Below, one piece after another: positions 8,223-15,728 of a stretch of 48,114 bases of DNA. The position numbers and the translations under genes are program-made. The DNA comes from Desulfobulbaceae bacterium (GTDB lineage Bacteria; Desulfobacterota; Desulfobulbia; Desulfobulbales; SURF-16): NCBI GenBank assembly GCA_023230525.1, contig JALNXE010000026.1, positions 1 through 48,114 of the forward strand, written 5' to 3'. How positions within the stretch are numbered: position 1 is the stretch's first letter; each line of letters begins with the position of its first letter. The notes under the pieces were generated by a model. The model ran no database searches. It was not told the origin of the DNA and saw nothing but the letters and a program-made list of their open reading frames with translations.

Positions 8223-9362
8223 TCAGGCAATATTGAATCGCGCCAGCACGCCCTCAAGGCCGCCGGTCAGCAGCGGTTTTTGCCAGGCCGGGCGGAGGCC
8301 GAGTTCCGGCAACAGTTCCGGCCTGCCGAGATAGAGATAGGCCGCGGGGCAGTGTTTCAGCTTTTTCAGGAAGTCCCCCAGCTCCCGCATGAACCTCTCG
8401 GCGCCCTCGTTTTGTTTTAAGCGGAGGCCATAGGGCGGGTTGGTGACGATGATTGACTCCCTGGCTGGAGAAATATCCTGGTATCTTTTGTTCTTGATGA
8501 TGATTTTGTCGCCGTGGGGCAGCATTTTGCAGTTGTGCAGGGCGGCCTTGACCGCTTCGGCCGAGGCGTCGCTGCCGGTGAGCAGTCCTTTGGGCAGCCG
8601 TTCCATCCGGCTGTTGGCCTCGGACCGCACCTCGTTCCACAGTTGTTTATCATATTCCGGCATCATCTCAAAACCGAACTTCTGGCGCAGGAAGGCTGCG
8701 GGGATGCGGCAGCGGTGCATCAGCGCCTCGGCGAGGATGGTACCCGAGCCGCACAGGGGATCAATCAGCGGTGTGTCGCCGTCCCAGTTGCTCAGGCGGA
8801 TGATGGCGGCCGCCACGGTCTCCTGCATGGGCGCCTCGACGCTCATCTGCCGGTATCCCCTGCGGTGCAGAGAGCCGCCGGAGGTGTCCAGGCTGATGAT
8901 GGCCCGGTTGCGTTCAATGCGCAGATGAAGCCAGAGGTCCGGGTTTTCCGTGTCAACATCCGGCCGGATGCCGGTGCGGTCCCGGAAATGGTCGACAATG
9001 GCGTCCTTCAGGCAGAGGGCGGCATACTGGGAATGCTTGATGCTGCTTCCCGTGACCGAGGCGTTGATGGCAAAGGTGTTTTTTTCGGACAGCAGTTCGT
9101 GCCAGTCGATTTTCCTCGCCGTTTTGTAGAGATACTTGGTGCTGTGGCAGTCAAAGGTCAGCAGCGGGGCCAGGATTCTCGTGCACAGGCGGGACATGTA
9201 GTTGGCCCGGTAGAGGTCGGCCGGGCCGGCGTCAAAATAAATGCCCATGAATTTGGCTGTGACCTCCCGGCAGCCGAGGGCCGCCAGTTCTTCGGCCCCG
9301 TACTTTTCAAGTCCGCGGGCGATCTGGGCAAAATATCTGTTTGTTTTCTGATAGGTGAACAT
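8223..9362 (-). CDS. THUMP-domain class I SAM-dependent RNA methyltransferase (RlmL N-terminal / YpsC family)
   Basis: The 379-residue protein starts with a ferredoxin-like/THUMP RNA-binding region (residues 1-150) and ends in a Rossmann methyltransferase fold with the SAM-binding motif DPLCGSGTI and the catalytic motif TNPPYG, typical of N2-guanine or N6-adenine base methylation. Length and order match the YpsC/RlmL-N family, whose characterised E. coli member methylates G2445 of 23S rRNA. It lacks the second RlmK methyltransferase domain of the E. coli fusion. It is followed closely by the unknown gene at 9393 on the same strand (30 bases). Exact rRNA target is inferred from the family only. 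Confidence 0.85.
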   Translation of the reverse strand: MFTYQKTNRYFAQIARGLEKYGAEELAALGCREVTAKFMGIYFDAGPADLYRANYMSRLCTRILAPLLTFDCHSTKYLYKTARKIDWHELLSEKNTFAINASVTGSSIKHSQYAALCLKDAIVDHFRDRTGIRPDVDTENPDLWLHLRIERNRAIISLDTSGGSLHRRGYRQMSVEAPMQETVAAAIIRLSNWDGDTPLIDPLCGSGTILAEALMHRCRIPAAFLRQKFGFEMMPEYDKQLWNEVRSEANSRMERLPKGLLTGSDASAEAVKAALHNCKMLPHGDKIIIKNKRYQDISPARESIIVTNPPYGLRLKQNEGAERFMRELGDFLKKLKHCPAAYLYLGRPELLPELGLRPAWQKPLLTGGLEGVLARFNIA

Positions 9363-9392
9363 GGGCGGGGGAAATATCCAGGGAAAAGGTTG

Positions 9393-10142
9393 TCAGGGGC
9401 GGCGTTCCGCGGTCTTTTGGTTGCCGGTGAGAAAATCCAGGCTCTCCTCGCCGTGCAGCTCGTAGGCCCGGTCGAGAAGTTTTTTCAGCGCCCCTTTGAT
9501 ATGGGCGAGCGGCGGCAGGGGGGGGATAACCGGCAGATAGTTTTCAATGGGCAGCAGCGGGGCGATGGCCATTTTTTTTCCCAGGCTCTCGGCCATGCCG
9601 ATCTCCATGCCGCCCTCCATGTCGCCCAGCTTGTGGCTGCTGCCCAGGGAACGGAGAAAGCCCATGATGCTGCCCAGGTCATTCTGCTGGTAGAAGACCT
9701 CGATCTCCTCGCTGATGTTTTCGCTGGCCTCTTTCAGTTCGGCGAATTTCTGCCGGTACTGCCCGGTATGGAGCTCCAGCCGCTCATAGCAGTCCAGGGC
9801 CAGATGGTGAAACCGGCCGGATCTGGTCAGGCCGTGCACCCTGATGCCTTCAAAGACCCTGCTTCGGATGGTGGCGGACTGGGTGAAATAGGGATCAAAG
9901 AACTGTTTCCGGTCAAGGGCGGTCAGGGCAAGAAAGGAATCGATGAGCTGTTCGTCCTTTAAAATGATATAGAGGCGGATCAGGTCGAAACTGATGCGTT
10001 TCTCCAGGATAAAGGAATGGATTCTGATCTCTTTTTCCAGGTCGAGCTTGTCCTGCTCGATGAGCTTGCGGAAGCCGAAATAGCGATCAGCGATATCTCT
10101 TTTGATCTCATAGGCGATGGCTGCGTCTACTTCTGGTTTCAT
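9393..10142 (-). CDS. Conserved-looking hypothetical protein, helical
   Basis: This 249-residue soluble protein is not recognised. It looks mostly alpha-helical and charged: a long first helix (DAAIAYEIKRDIADRYFGFRK), a second region around residues 60-110 and a coiled-coil-like stretch LKEASENISEEIEVFYQQ near 145-165. The C-terminal part is proline-rich then helical (PPLPPLAHIKGALKKLLDRA). No signal peptide, membrane segment or metal motif is visible. It sits 9 bases from the PPC-domain gene upstream and 30 bases before the methyltransferase, so the minus-strand block darP - PPC protein - this gene - methyltransferase looks like one operon. Confidence 0.7.
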   Translation of the reverse strand: MKPEVDAAIAYEIKRDIADRYFGFRKLIEQDKLDLEKEIRIHSFILEKRISFDLIRLYIILKDEQLIDSFLALTALDRKQFFDPYFTQSATIRSRVFEGIRVHGLTRSGRFHHLALDCYERLELHTGQYRQKFAELKEASENISEEIEVFYQQNDLGSIMGFLRSLGSSHKLGDMEGGMEIGMAESLGKKMAIAPLLPIENYLPVIPPLPPLAHIKGALKKLLDRAYELHGEESLDFLTGNQKTAERRP

Positions 10143-10151
10143 GACCGGATT

Positions 10152-10592
10152 TCAGCAGAAGGTGACAATGTTGAAGCCCTTTTCCGGGGACCAGGGGCGG
10201 CTGGCCTCAAAGCCCGCAATCTCGAAGAGAATGACCTCCAGCAGCAGATAGGTCTTGCTCCCCTTGCGCAGACAGCCGGTGATGGTCTCGCCGTGGTGCC
10301 CCAGGGCCGCATGCAGGTGGATGCGCGGTTCGTTGTGTTCATCGCGGTAAATGCTGCCGCTGCCCAGGGTCTCCCTGGCGTTCCGCACCTCCTGCCAGAC
10401 CGGTTCCGGCGGCATGACCGGTTCCCTGGGGCCGGTGACCACGTCCGCTTCCCGCAGTCCGCCGATGACCTGGAACCAGCCGTTGCGGATGTTTTCCTTT
10501 TTGCTCAGCTCCGTAAGGCCGCCGAGGAAATCGTCGCCATCGTCAAAGCGGATGGAAAAGACCCTGGCCACGGTGCCGATGCGGTAATCCAT
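10152..10592 (-). CDS. PPC-domain (DUF296) DNA-binding-like protein
   Basis: The 146-residue protein matches the PPC/DUF296 fold (plants and prokaryotes conserved). It has a first strand block IGTVARVFSIRFDDGDDFLGGL, a middle block NGWFQVIGGLREADVV and the conserved histidine-rich block RIHLHAALGHHGETITGCL near residue 100. Plant members are fused to AT-hooks and bind DNA; bacterial members are small trimeric proteins with a possible metal site, of unknown function. It is encoded 10 bases after darP. Function beyond the fold cannot be stated. Confidence 0.8.
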   Translation of the reverse strand: MDYRIGTVARVFSIRFDDGDDFLGGLTELSKKENIRNGWFQVIGGLREADVVTGPREPVMPPEPVWQEVRNARETLGSGSIYRDEHNEPRIHLHAALGHHGETITGCLRKGSKTYLLLEVILFEIAGFEASRPWSPEKGFNIVTFC

Positions 10593-10602
10593 AGCGTATC
10601 TC

Positions 10603-11160
10603 CTATTGTGTTTGCCAGCGTTGCCTTTCCGCCGCAGCCTTCAGCAGGCGGAAGATCTCTTTGCTCAGGGCGGCCTTGCGGCTACGGGTATAGCGCCAGG
10701 CGGAGACGCGGATGGCGTCCAGGTCAAGTTCGGGAAAGAGTTCGGCGGCGGACTCCAGGGCCGGACTCTCCCAATGGCGGTCAAGCTCCTCCTGGGCCGC
10801 CAAGGCATCCCGGGCCGCGGCAATGGCGTCATTGATAATGTTGTCCCGCAGGTTTTCCAGCTCGTGGAACTCCTTTTTCTGCTGCAGCTGCGAGCCCTTT
10901 TTCTCGGTGAGAAAATCAAACAGCGGTCCGGCGTCCATTTCCCGCAGATTTTTGGTGAGGTACTTGATCTGTCTTTTTCTGGACCCGGCCTTGAGCTCCC
11001 GGGCCACTAAGATTTCGTTTTTGATGAAGTCATCACAGGGCAGTTTTTTGATTTCCTGGGGTGAGAGCTCCACCAGTTCCACGGCCAGTTCTTCGATGTT
11101 CTTGGCGCGCCGTTTTTTTTCCGATTTAGACAGGGAATATTCCATTATTTTAGTTGCCAT
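10603..11160 (-). CDS. darP: Ribosome-associated protein DarP/YjgA (DUF615)
   Basis: This is a 185-residue protein with the hallmark start SKSEKKRRAKNIEELAVELV, the LSPQEIKKLP segment, then ARELKAGSRKRQIKYLTKNLRE, which matches the DUF615/YjgA family. The E. coli homologue associates with late 50S ribosomal precursors around the peptidyl transferase centre and helps subunit maturation. The C-terminal half is helical with a basic end. It is the promoter-proximal gene of the minus-strand block containing the PPC protein and an rRNA-type methyltransferase, a context consistent with ribosome biogenesis. It is divergent from kdnB; the 110-base gap between them carries an inverted repeat. Confidence 0.85.
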   Translation of the reverse strand: MATKIMEYSLSKSEKKRRAKNIEELAVELVELSPQEIKKLPCDDFIKNEILVARELKAGSRKRQIKYLTKNLREMDAGPLFDFLTEKKGSQLQQKKEFHELENLRDNIINDAIAAARDALAAQEELDRHWESPALESAAELFPELDLDAIRVSAWRYTRSRKAALSKEIFRLLKAAAERQRWQTQ

Positions 11161-11189
11161 CTCTCTTTGGGCTACGGTAGTATGAAAAG

Positions 11190-11221
11190 CTTAAGGTTTA
11201 ATCTGCAATGTAACCTTAAAG
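11190..11221. promoter_or_regulatory. Inverted repeat between divergent darP and kdnB
   Basis: TTAAGGTT (11191-11198) is repeated in inverse as AACCTTAA (11212-11219), with outer bases extending the symmetry and 13 bases between the arms. It sits in a 110-base divergent gap, so a binding site for a dimeric regulator is plausible. No regulator is encoded nearby. Confidence 0.35.
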
Positions 11222-11270
11222 TGGCTGAGGAAGCAAAGATTTATTTTTCTCTTGAGAAAAGGAACCAGGT

Positions 11271-12440
11271 ATGACAGCACGAAAATTCACCGTCACCCAA
11301 CCCACCCAGATCCGGTTCGGCGTTGGCGTTATTAATGATCTGGCCCAGGCCGTCCAGGACCTGGGCGGCAAAAAAGTATTACTGGTGGTTGACCCGAACC
11401 TCAAAGCCGTGGGCTTGCTTGGCAGCATTACCGGGCCGCTTGACAACGGTGGGATCAAATATGAGATTTTTGATCAGGTGGATCCGGAGCCGGGCCTGAA
11501 GCTGGCAGATAAGGGGAAAGCCCTGGCCGCGAAAGCCAAATGTGACTGTGTCATCGGCGTGGGCGGCGGGTCAGCCATGGACGTGGCCAAGGCCATCAGC
11601 ATCCTGCTCACCAACGGCGGCAAGGCCGAGGATTATCTGGGGCTCGGCAAGATCAAGAAACCCGGCGTGCCCAAGATCATGGTGCCCACCACCGCCGGCA
11701 CCGGCGCGGAGGTGACCTTCACCGCGGTTTTCATCAACGAGAAAACCAAGAGCAAGGGCGGCATGAACGGCGATCCGCTTTATCCCGATATTGCCCTGCT
11801 GGACCCGGCCCTCACCCTTACCCTGCCCCAGAAGGTGACCGCGGCCCCGGGCATCGATGCCTTCACCCATGCCCTGGAGGCCTTTGTCTCCACCCAGTCC
11901 CATGCCATCTCCGATATGTACGCCATGGAGGCCATCTCGCTGATCAGCGGCAACCTGGCCATGGCCTATGCCAACGGCGGCAATCTGGAAGCCCGCACCG
12001 CCATGCTCATGGGCAGTCTGCTGGGCGGCAAGGCCCTGGCCACCGCCGGGGTAGGGCTGGTCCATGCCATGGCCTACCCCCTGGGCGGCATGTTCAACAT
12101 CCCCCATGGCCTGGCCAACGCGGTGCTGCTGCCCTTTGTGGTTGATTACAACATCATCGGGAGTCCTGAGAAATTCGCCCGCATCGCAACGGTCATGGGC
12201 TACGATGTCGATGACCTGCCCCTGCGCGAGGCGGGCCAGGTGGCGGTTGAGGCGGTGTATGATCTCAACGGCGATGTGGAGATTCCCAGAAGCCTTGATG
12301 AGCTCGGCATCCCGGCCGGCAAGATTCCGGAGATGGCCAAGATCGCCCTGACCGTGACCCGGCCGGTGGAGAACAATCCCCGCAAGCCGAGCCTGGAGGA
12401 TGTGATCAGGGTCTATGAGATTGCCCATAAGGGCTGGTAA
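11271..12440 (+). CDS. kdnB: Iron-containing alcohol dehydrogenase family, probable Kdo 8-oxidase KdnB
   Basis: This 389-residue group III (iron-containing) alcohol dehydrogenase has the NAD-binding GVGGGSAMDVAKA near residue 95, PTTAGTGAEVT near 140, and metal-ligand blocks GIDAFTHALEAF and VGLVHAMAYPLGG...PHGLANA. By fold alone the substrate is open. The assignment rests on context: the next gene is a KdnA-like aminotransferase and the third a KdsB. In Shewanella oneidensis KdnB oxidises Kdo at C8 and KdnA then aminates it to give Kdo8N. The start has AAAAGGAACC ahead of the ATG. The stop codon runs straight into a 9-bp tandem array. Confidence 0.75.
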   Translation: MTARKFTVTQPTQIRFGVGVINDLAQAVQDLGGKKVLLVVDPNLKAVGLLGSITGPLDNGGIKYEIFDQVDPEPGLKLADKGKALAAKAKCDCVIGVGGGSAMDVAKAISILLTNGGKAEDYLGLGKIKKPGVPKIMVPTTAGTGAEVTFTAVFINEKTKSKGGMNGDPLYPDIALLDPALTLTLPQKVTAAPGIDAFTHALEAFVSTQSHAISDMYAMEAISLISGNLAMAYANGGNLEARTAMLMGSLLGGKALATAGVGLVHAMAYPLGGMFNIPHGLANAVLLPFVVDYNIIGSPEKFARIATVMGYDVDDLPLREAGQVAVEAVYDLNGDVEIPRSLDELGIPAGKIPEMAKIALTVTRPVENNPRKPSLEDVIRVYEIAHKGW

Positions 12441-12442
12441 CA

Positions 12443-12490
12443 GACCGGTCTGGCTGGTCTGACTGGTCTAACTGGTCGGACTGGTCGGGG
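12443..12490 (+). repeat. 9-bp tandem array CTGGTCTGA (left arm)
   Basis: Five imperfect units of a 9-base repeat (CTGGTC followed by TGG, TGA, TAA, GGA, GGG) begin right after the kdnB stop codon. The same unit occurs in reverse complement at 12650-12731, so the two arrays form an inverted pair around a REP-like palindrome in the kdnB-kdnA gap. Confidence 0.8.
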
Positions 12491-12491
12491 G

Positions 12492-12561
12492 GTAGGAGCG
12501 GGCCATGCCCGCGATAACGGCGTTCGCCATGCCAAAGGCCGCGGGCATGGCCCGCGCCTAC
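12492..12561. repeat. REP-like inverted repeat
   Basis: GTAGGAGCGGGCCATGCCCG (from 12492) and its reverse complement (12540-12561) match over 22 bases with one difference; each arm is itself palindromic (CGGGC-CAT-GCCCG). The pattern resembles REP elements of Pseudomonas-type genomes. Related shorter copies are at 16722-16741 and 39379-39400. Confidence 0.7.
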
Positions 12562-12649
12562 GCGGGAAACAGATCAGGTATTTGAGAACATGCGACGGAG
12601 ACATCATTGCGGGCAAGCGAAGCGCGACCCGGAATCCATTGAGACGAGC

Positions 12650-12731
12650 AGGGCCAGCAAGACCAATAAGACTAACCGGCCAGTCAGACCAGTAAGACCA
12701 GTCGGACCAATAAGACCAGTAAGGCCAACAG
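12650..12731 (-). repeat. 9-bp tandem array ACCAGTAAG (right arm, inverted)
   Basis: About eight imperfect 9-base units (ACCAGTAAG, ACCAGTCGG, ACCAATAAG and similar) run up to the ribosome site of kdnA. Read on the minus strand they are the CTGGTC units of the array at 12443-12490. Just before it (12604-12648) is a stretch with the look of another widespread intergenic repeat (ATTGCGGGCAAGCGAAGCG). Confidence 0.75.
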
Positions 12732-12740
12732 GAGAAAAGC

Positions 12741-13943
12741 ATGCCAGGTTTTGAGGTTTTTGGAGAGGAAGAGAAAAAAGAGATTCTGGAGGTGCTGGAT
12801 ACCGGCGTCCTCTTTCGTTATGAGTTTCCCGAGCAGCGGCGCGGGGTTTACAAGGTCCGCACCTTTGAGGAAAATTTCGCCCGCTACTGCGGGGTGGGAC
12901 ATGCCCAGGCCGTCACCTCGGGCACCTCGGCCCTGAAGGTGGCCCTGACCGCTTTGGGCGTGGGTCCCGGCGACGAGGTGATCACCCAGTGCTTCACCTT
13001 TGTCGCCACCTGGGAGGCGATCTTTGACGTGGGCGCGGTGCCGGTTTTTGCCGAGATCGACGACACGCTGAACATGGACCCCGCTGATCTGGAGAAAAAG
13101 ATCACCAGCCGCACCAGATGCATCATCCCGGTGCACATGCTGGGGGCCCAGGCCCGCATCAGGGAGATCAAGGCCGTTGCCGACAAACACCACATCCCGG
13201 TGCTGGAAGACACGGCCCAGGCCGCCGGCGGCTCTTTGGACGGCAAACGGCTGGGCAGCTTCGGGGCCTGCGGCACCTTTTCCTTTGACTCAGTGAAAAC
13301 CATGACCACCGGCGAAGGCGGCATGATCATCACCGATGATGAGCAGCTGTGGCGCAGCATGTCCGAATACCATGACCACGGCCATGACCATGTGCCGAAC
13401 CCCGGCACCCGGGGCGGGGAAGGCCGCAATTTCATCGGGTTCAACTTCCGCATGATGGAGCTGCAGGGCGCCATCGGCATCGCCCAGCTGGCCAAGCTGG
13501 ATGGCATGATCAGCAGCCAGAAGAAGAACAAGGCGGCGTTGAAGCAGGCCATCGCTCAAATCAAGGGCGTGACCTTCCGCACCATTCTCGATGAACAGGG
13601 TGATTCCGCGACCTTTATCGGTTTTTTCCTGCCGGACGCAGAAAAGGCCAGGGCGGTGAACAAGGTGCTGGCCGCAGGCGGCGCCGGCGCCATTGCCTTC
13701 GGCTCCAACACCTGGCATTTTTATCCCAAGTGGGAGCATCTGCTGGCCGGCTCCACCCTGGCCAAATCCGGCTGGCCGTTTAGCGGACCGGACGGCAAGC
13801 GCCGGGTGATCTATGACAAGGACGCCTTGCCCGCCTCGGCGGCGCTCATGGATCGGCTGCTGGTCTACCAGGTGCCGGTAAAGCTCTCCGAGCAGCGGCT
13901 GGCCCAGATGGTTGCGGCCCTGGATAAGGCGGCGCAGATTTGA
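12741..13943 (+). CDS. kdnA: PLP aminotransferase (DegT family), probable Kdo8N transaminase KdnA
   Basis: This is a 400-residue DegT/DnrJ/EryC1-type sugar aminotransferase. Visible features are the phosphate-binding TSGTSALKVAL near residue 58, the aspartate in LEDTAQAAGG near 160 and the PLP lysine in SFDSVKTMTTGEGG near 190. The N-terminus MPGFEVFGEEE and the block YHDHGHDHVPN near 212 match what I recall of KdnA of Shewanella rather than perosamine-type relatives. KdnA transfers an amino group to 8-oxo-Kdo, giving 8-amino-3,8-dideoxy-manno-octulosonate. A strong AGGAG precedes the ATG. Kdo8N changes the charge of the inner LPS core. The 3' gap is filled by an 8-bp tandem array. Confidence 0.75.
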   Translation: MPGFEVFGEEEKKEILEVLDTGVLFRYEFPEQRRGVYKVRTFEENFARYCGVGHAQAVTSGTSALKVALTALGVGPGDEVITQCFTFVATWEAIFDVGAVPVFAEIDDTLNMDPADLEKKITSRTRCIIPVHMLGAQARIREIKAVADKHHIPVLEDTAQAAGGSLDGKRLGSFGACGTFSFDSVKTMTTGEGGMIITDDEQLWRSMSEYHDHGHDHVPNPGTRGGEGRNFIGFNFRMMELQGAIGIAQLAKLDGMISSQKKNKAALKQAIAQIKGVTFRTILDEQGDSATFIGFFLPDAEKARAVNKVLAAGGAGAIAFGSNTWHFYPKWEHLLAGSTLAKSGWPFSGPDGKRRVIYDKDALPASAALMDRLLVYQVPVKLSEQRLAQMVAALDKAAQI

Positions 13944-13950
13944 GGGAAAT

Positions 13951-14030
13951 GTTCCAGCGTTCCAGCGTTCCAGCGTTTCAACGTTTCAACGTTTGAACGT
14001 TTGATCGCTTGAACGTTTACACGTTTCACC
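13951..14030 (+). repeat. 8-bp tandem array GTTCCAGC/GTTTCAAC
   Basis: Ten imperfect 8-base units run GTTCCAGC three times, GTTTCAAC twice, then diverging copies ending GTTTACAC GTTTCACC. The array fills the whole gap between the kdnA stop and the rsmJ stop and supplies the rsmJ stop codon itself. Its reverse-complement counterpart is at 15629-15707. Confidence 0.85.
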
Positions 14031-14790
14031 TGGGCAGGTAGATGTCGAACCGGCTGTTTTTGCCGGTGATGACGGCGGCGGGTTTGGCCTTGCCCAGGGT
14101 GGGTGCCCCCTGGGGCCGTTTGACCACCACCCTGGCCGCCTTCTGGCGCAACGCCCAGTCAAGCAGCAGGCCGGCGTCGTTGTCATCGCCCACCAGGGCG
14201 CGGACCAGGCGCATCTCCTTTTTGACCAGGGCGCTTTTGCTGCGGTGGGGGTACATGGGGTCCAGATAAATGACTTCAGGCGCCGGGTCAAGGTGGTCCA
14301 TGGTTAAACAGTCGGCCTGGATGACCTGCATGCGGGCGAGAGTGGCGCAAAGTTCCGGGTCCCGGGCCGCCCGCTCAAGACCGTCTGCCAGCAGGGCGGC
14401 GATGATGGCTGAACGTTCCACCAGCAGCACCCGGCAGCCGAGGCTGGCCAGGATGAAACTGTCCCGGCCGAGACCTGCGGTGGCGTCAAGCACGAAGGGG
14501 CAGCGGTTGGCCTTGAGCCCCACCGCCCGGGCCAGGGCCTCTTTTCTGCCGCCGCCGAACTGCCGGCGGTAGCGCAGGGCGCCCATGGTGAAATCGACAA
14601 AAACCGGACCCGGGGCCTGGGCGCCGGTCTGGCGCAGCTCCAGCCGGTCGGGGGTCACGGCCAGCAGATAAAGGCAGTCTTTTTCATCCTGCACCACCGG
14701 GATGGCCAGCCGGGCGGCCAGCTGCTCCGCCTGGTCTTTTTTCCGGTCGTCCTCGCAGAGCAGGGCAATTCTTGCGGCTGTCTCAGGCAT
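14026..14790 (-). CDS. rsmJ: 16S rRNA (guanine1516-N2)-methyltransferase RsmJ
   Basis: This 254-residue protein of the DUF548 family has the SAM-binding motif DATAGLGRDSF near residue 102 and the family-specific block YLDPMYPHRSKSALVKKEMR near 175, which carries the DPxY catalytic motif. The family methylates G1516 of 16S rRNA in the cytoplasm. The gene lies antisense between kdnA and kdsB, which are otherwise consecutive, as if it had been dropped into that cluster. Both ends of the rsmJ-kdsB pair are bordered by 8-bp arrays in inverted orientation. The ATG at 14790 lies 78 bases from the kdsB start, a shared divergent promoter region. Confidence 0.9.
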   Translation of the reverse strand: MPETAARIALLCEDDRKKDQAEQLAARLAIPVVQDEKDCLYLLAVTPDRLELRQTGAQAPGPVFVDFTMGALRYRRQFGGGRKEALARAVGLKANRCPFVLDATAGLGRDSFILASLGCRVLLVERSAIIAALLADGLERAARDPELCATLARMQVIQADCLTMDHLDPAPEVIYLDPMYPHRSKSALVKKEMRLVRALVGDDNDAGLLLDWALRQKAARVVVKRPQGAPTLGKAKPAAVITGKNSRFDIYLPR

Positions 14791-14868
14791 CTGGTTTGGC
14801 TGCCTGGGCCGGCGGGTGAAATCGTGGCATCGTCAATACAGATTAAACGAATGTGAATAGAATATAAT

Positions 14869-15651
14869 ATGGATTTACAACATAAGCTGGAACCCAAAGT
14901 GGTGGCCATTATCCCGGCCCGCTATTACTCTAACCGGTTTGAGGGAAAACCTTTAGCAAAAATTATGGGCAAGCCGATGATTCAGCATGTCTATGAGCGC
15001 GCCATGGCGGCCCCCATCCTGTCCCGGGTGGCGGTGGCCACCGATGATGAGCGCATTGCCGACTGCATCCGGGGTTTCGGCGGCGAGGTGGTCATGACCC
15101 GCCCGGATCATGCCTCGGGCACCGACCGGCTGGCCGAGGCAGCCTCCCTCATGGATGTGCCGGAACAGGATGTGGTGGTGAACATCCAGGGCGATCAGCC
15201 CCTTTTTCCGGTGGAGGTGGTCGAGCAGGTGGCGCGGCCCCTGCTCGATGATCCGGCCCTGCCCATGGCCACCCTGATCTACCAGATCATCCGCAAGGAA
15301 GAGATCGATGACCCCAATCATGTCAAGACGGTCTTTGACCGCAACGGCATGGCCCTCTATTTTTCCCGGGCATCCATCCCCTATCAGCGGGATCCCGGGC
15401 ATCCGCCGCCACCCACCTATTATAAACACCTGGGCTTTTATGCCTACCGCAAGGGCTTTCTGCTCACCTTTGTCAGCCTGCCGGAAGGGGAGTGGGAGCG
15501 TTTTGAAAAGCTTGAGCAGCTGCGGGCCCTGGAATACGGCTACCGGATCAAGGTGGTGCTGACGGAACATGATTCCATCGAGGTGGATACGCCCAAGGAT
15601 CTGGCCCGGGTGGAGGAGCTGTTAAATAACGTGCAAGCGTTCAAACGTTAA
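14869..15651 (+). CDS. kdsB: 3-deoxy-manno-octulosonate (or Kdo8N) cytidylyltransferase KdsB
   Basis: This 260-residue nucleotidyltransferase contains IPARYYSNRFEGKPLA, GKPMIQHVYERA, ATDDERI, ASGTDRLAEA, NIQGDQPL and YKHLGFYAY, covering the whole KdsB fold. The enzyme activates Kdo as CMP-Kdo for LPS core assembly. The PARYxSxRFxGKPL form and LEKLEQLRALEYG block resemble the Shewanella KdsB, which prefers Kdo8N, and the neighbouring kdnB and kdnA support this; substrate preference is inference. The last six codons (VQAFKR) are written in the start of an 8-bp tandem array, so the native C-terminus may have been altered by array growth. Confidence 0.9.
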   Translation: MDLQHKLEPKVVAIIPARYYSNRFEGKPLAKIMGKPMIQHVYERAMAAPILSRVAVATDDERIADCIRGFGGEVVMTRPDHASGTDRLAEAASLMDVPEQDVVVNIQGDQPLFPVEVVEQVARPLLDDPALPMATLIYQIIRKEEIDDPNHVKTVFDRNGMALYFSRASIPYQRDPGHPPPPTYYKHLGFYAYRKGFLLTFVSLPEGEWERFEKLEQLRALEYGYRIKVVLTEHDSIEVDTPKDLARVEELLNNVQAFKR

Positions 15652-15707
15652 AGCGATCATACGCTGGAACGCTGGAACGTTTGCGCGTTGGAACGCTGAA
15701 ACGTTTT
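15629..15707 (-). repeat. 8-bp tandem array CGCTGGAA (inverted partner)
   Basis: About nine imperfect 8-base units (CGTTCAAA, CGTTAAAG, CGATCATA, CGCTGGAA twice, CGTTTGCG, CGTTGGAA, CGCTGAAA, CGTTTTTA) overlap the end of kdsB and fill the gap to mdh. CGCTGGAA is the reverse complement of TTCCAGCG in the array at 13951-14030. Confidence 0.8.
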
Positions 15708-15728
15708 TAATTCAAAAGGAAATGATAA

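Noticed and set aside
8514..9962. 482-codon open frame on the plus strand
   Set aside because: It lies antisense to the RNA methyltransferase and the unknown gene and has the composition of a shadow frame. The minus-strand genes carry real motifs.
12443..14030. Possible CRISPR arrays
   Set aside because: The repeats are 8-9 bases with no spacers, imperfect and contiguous, and no cas genes are present. They are tandem microrepeats.
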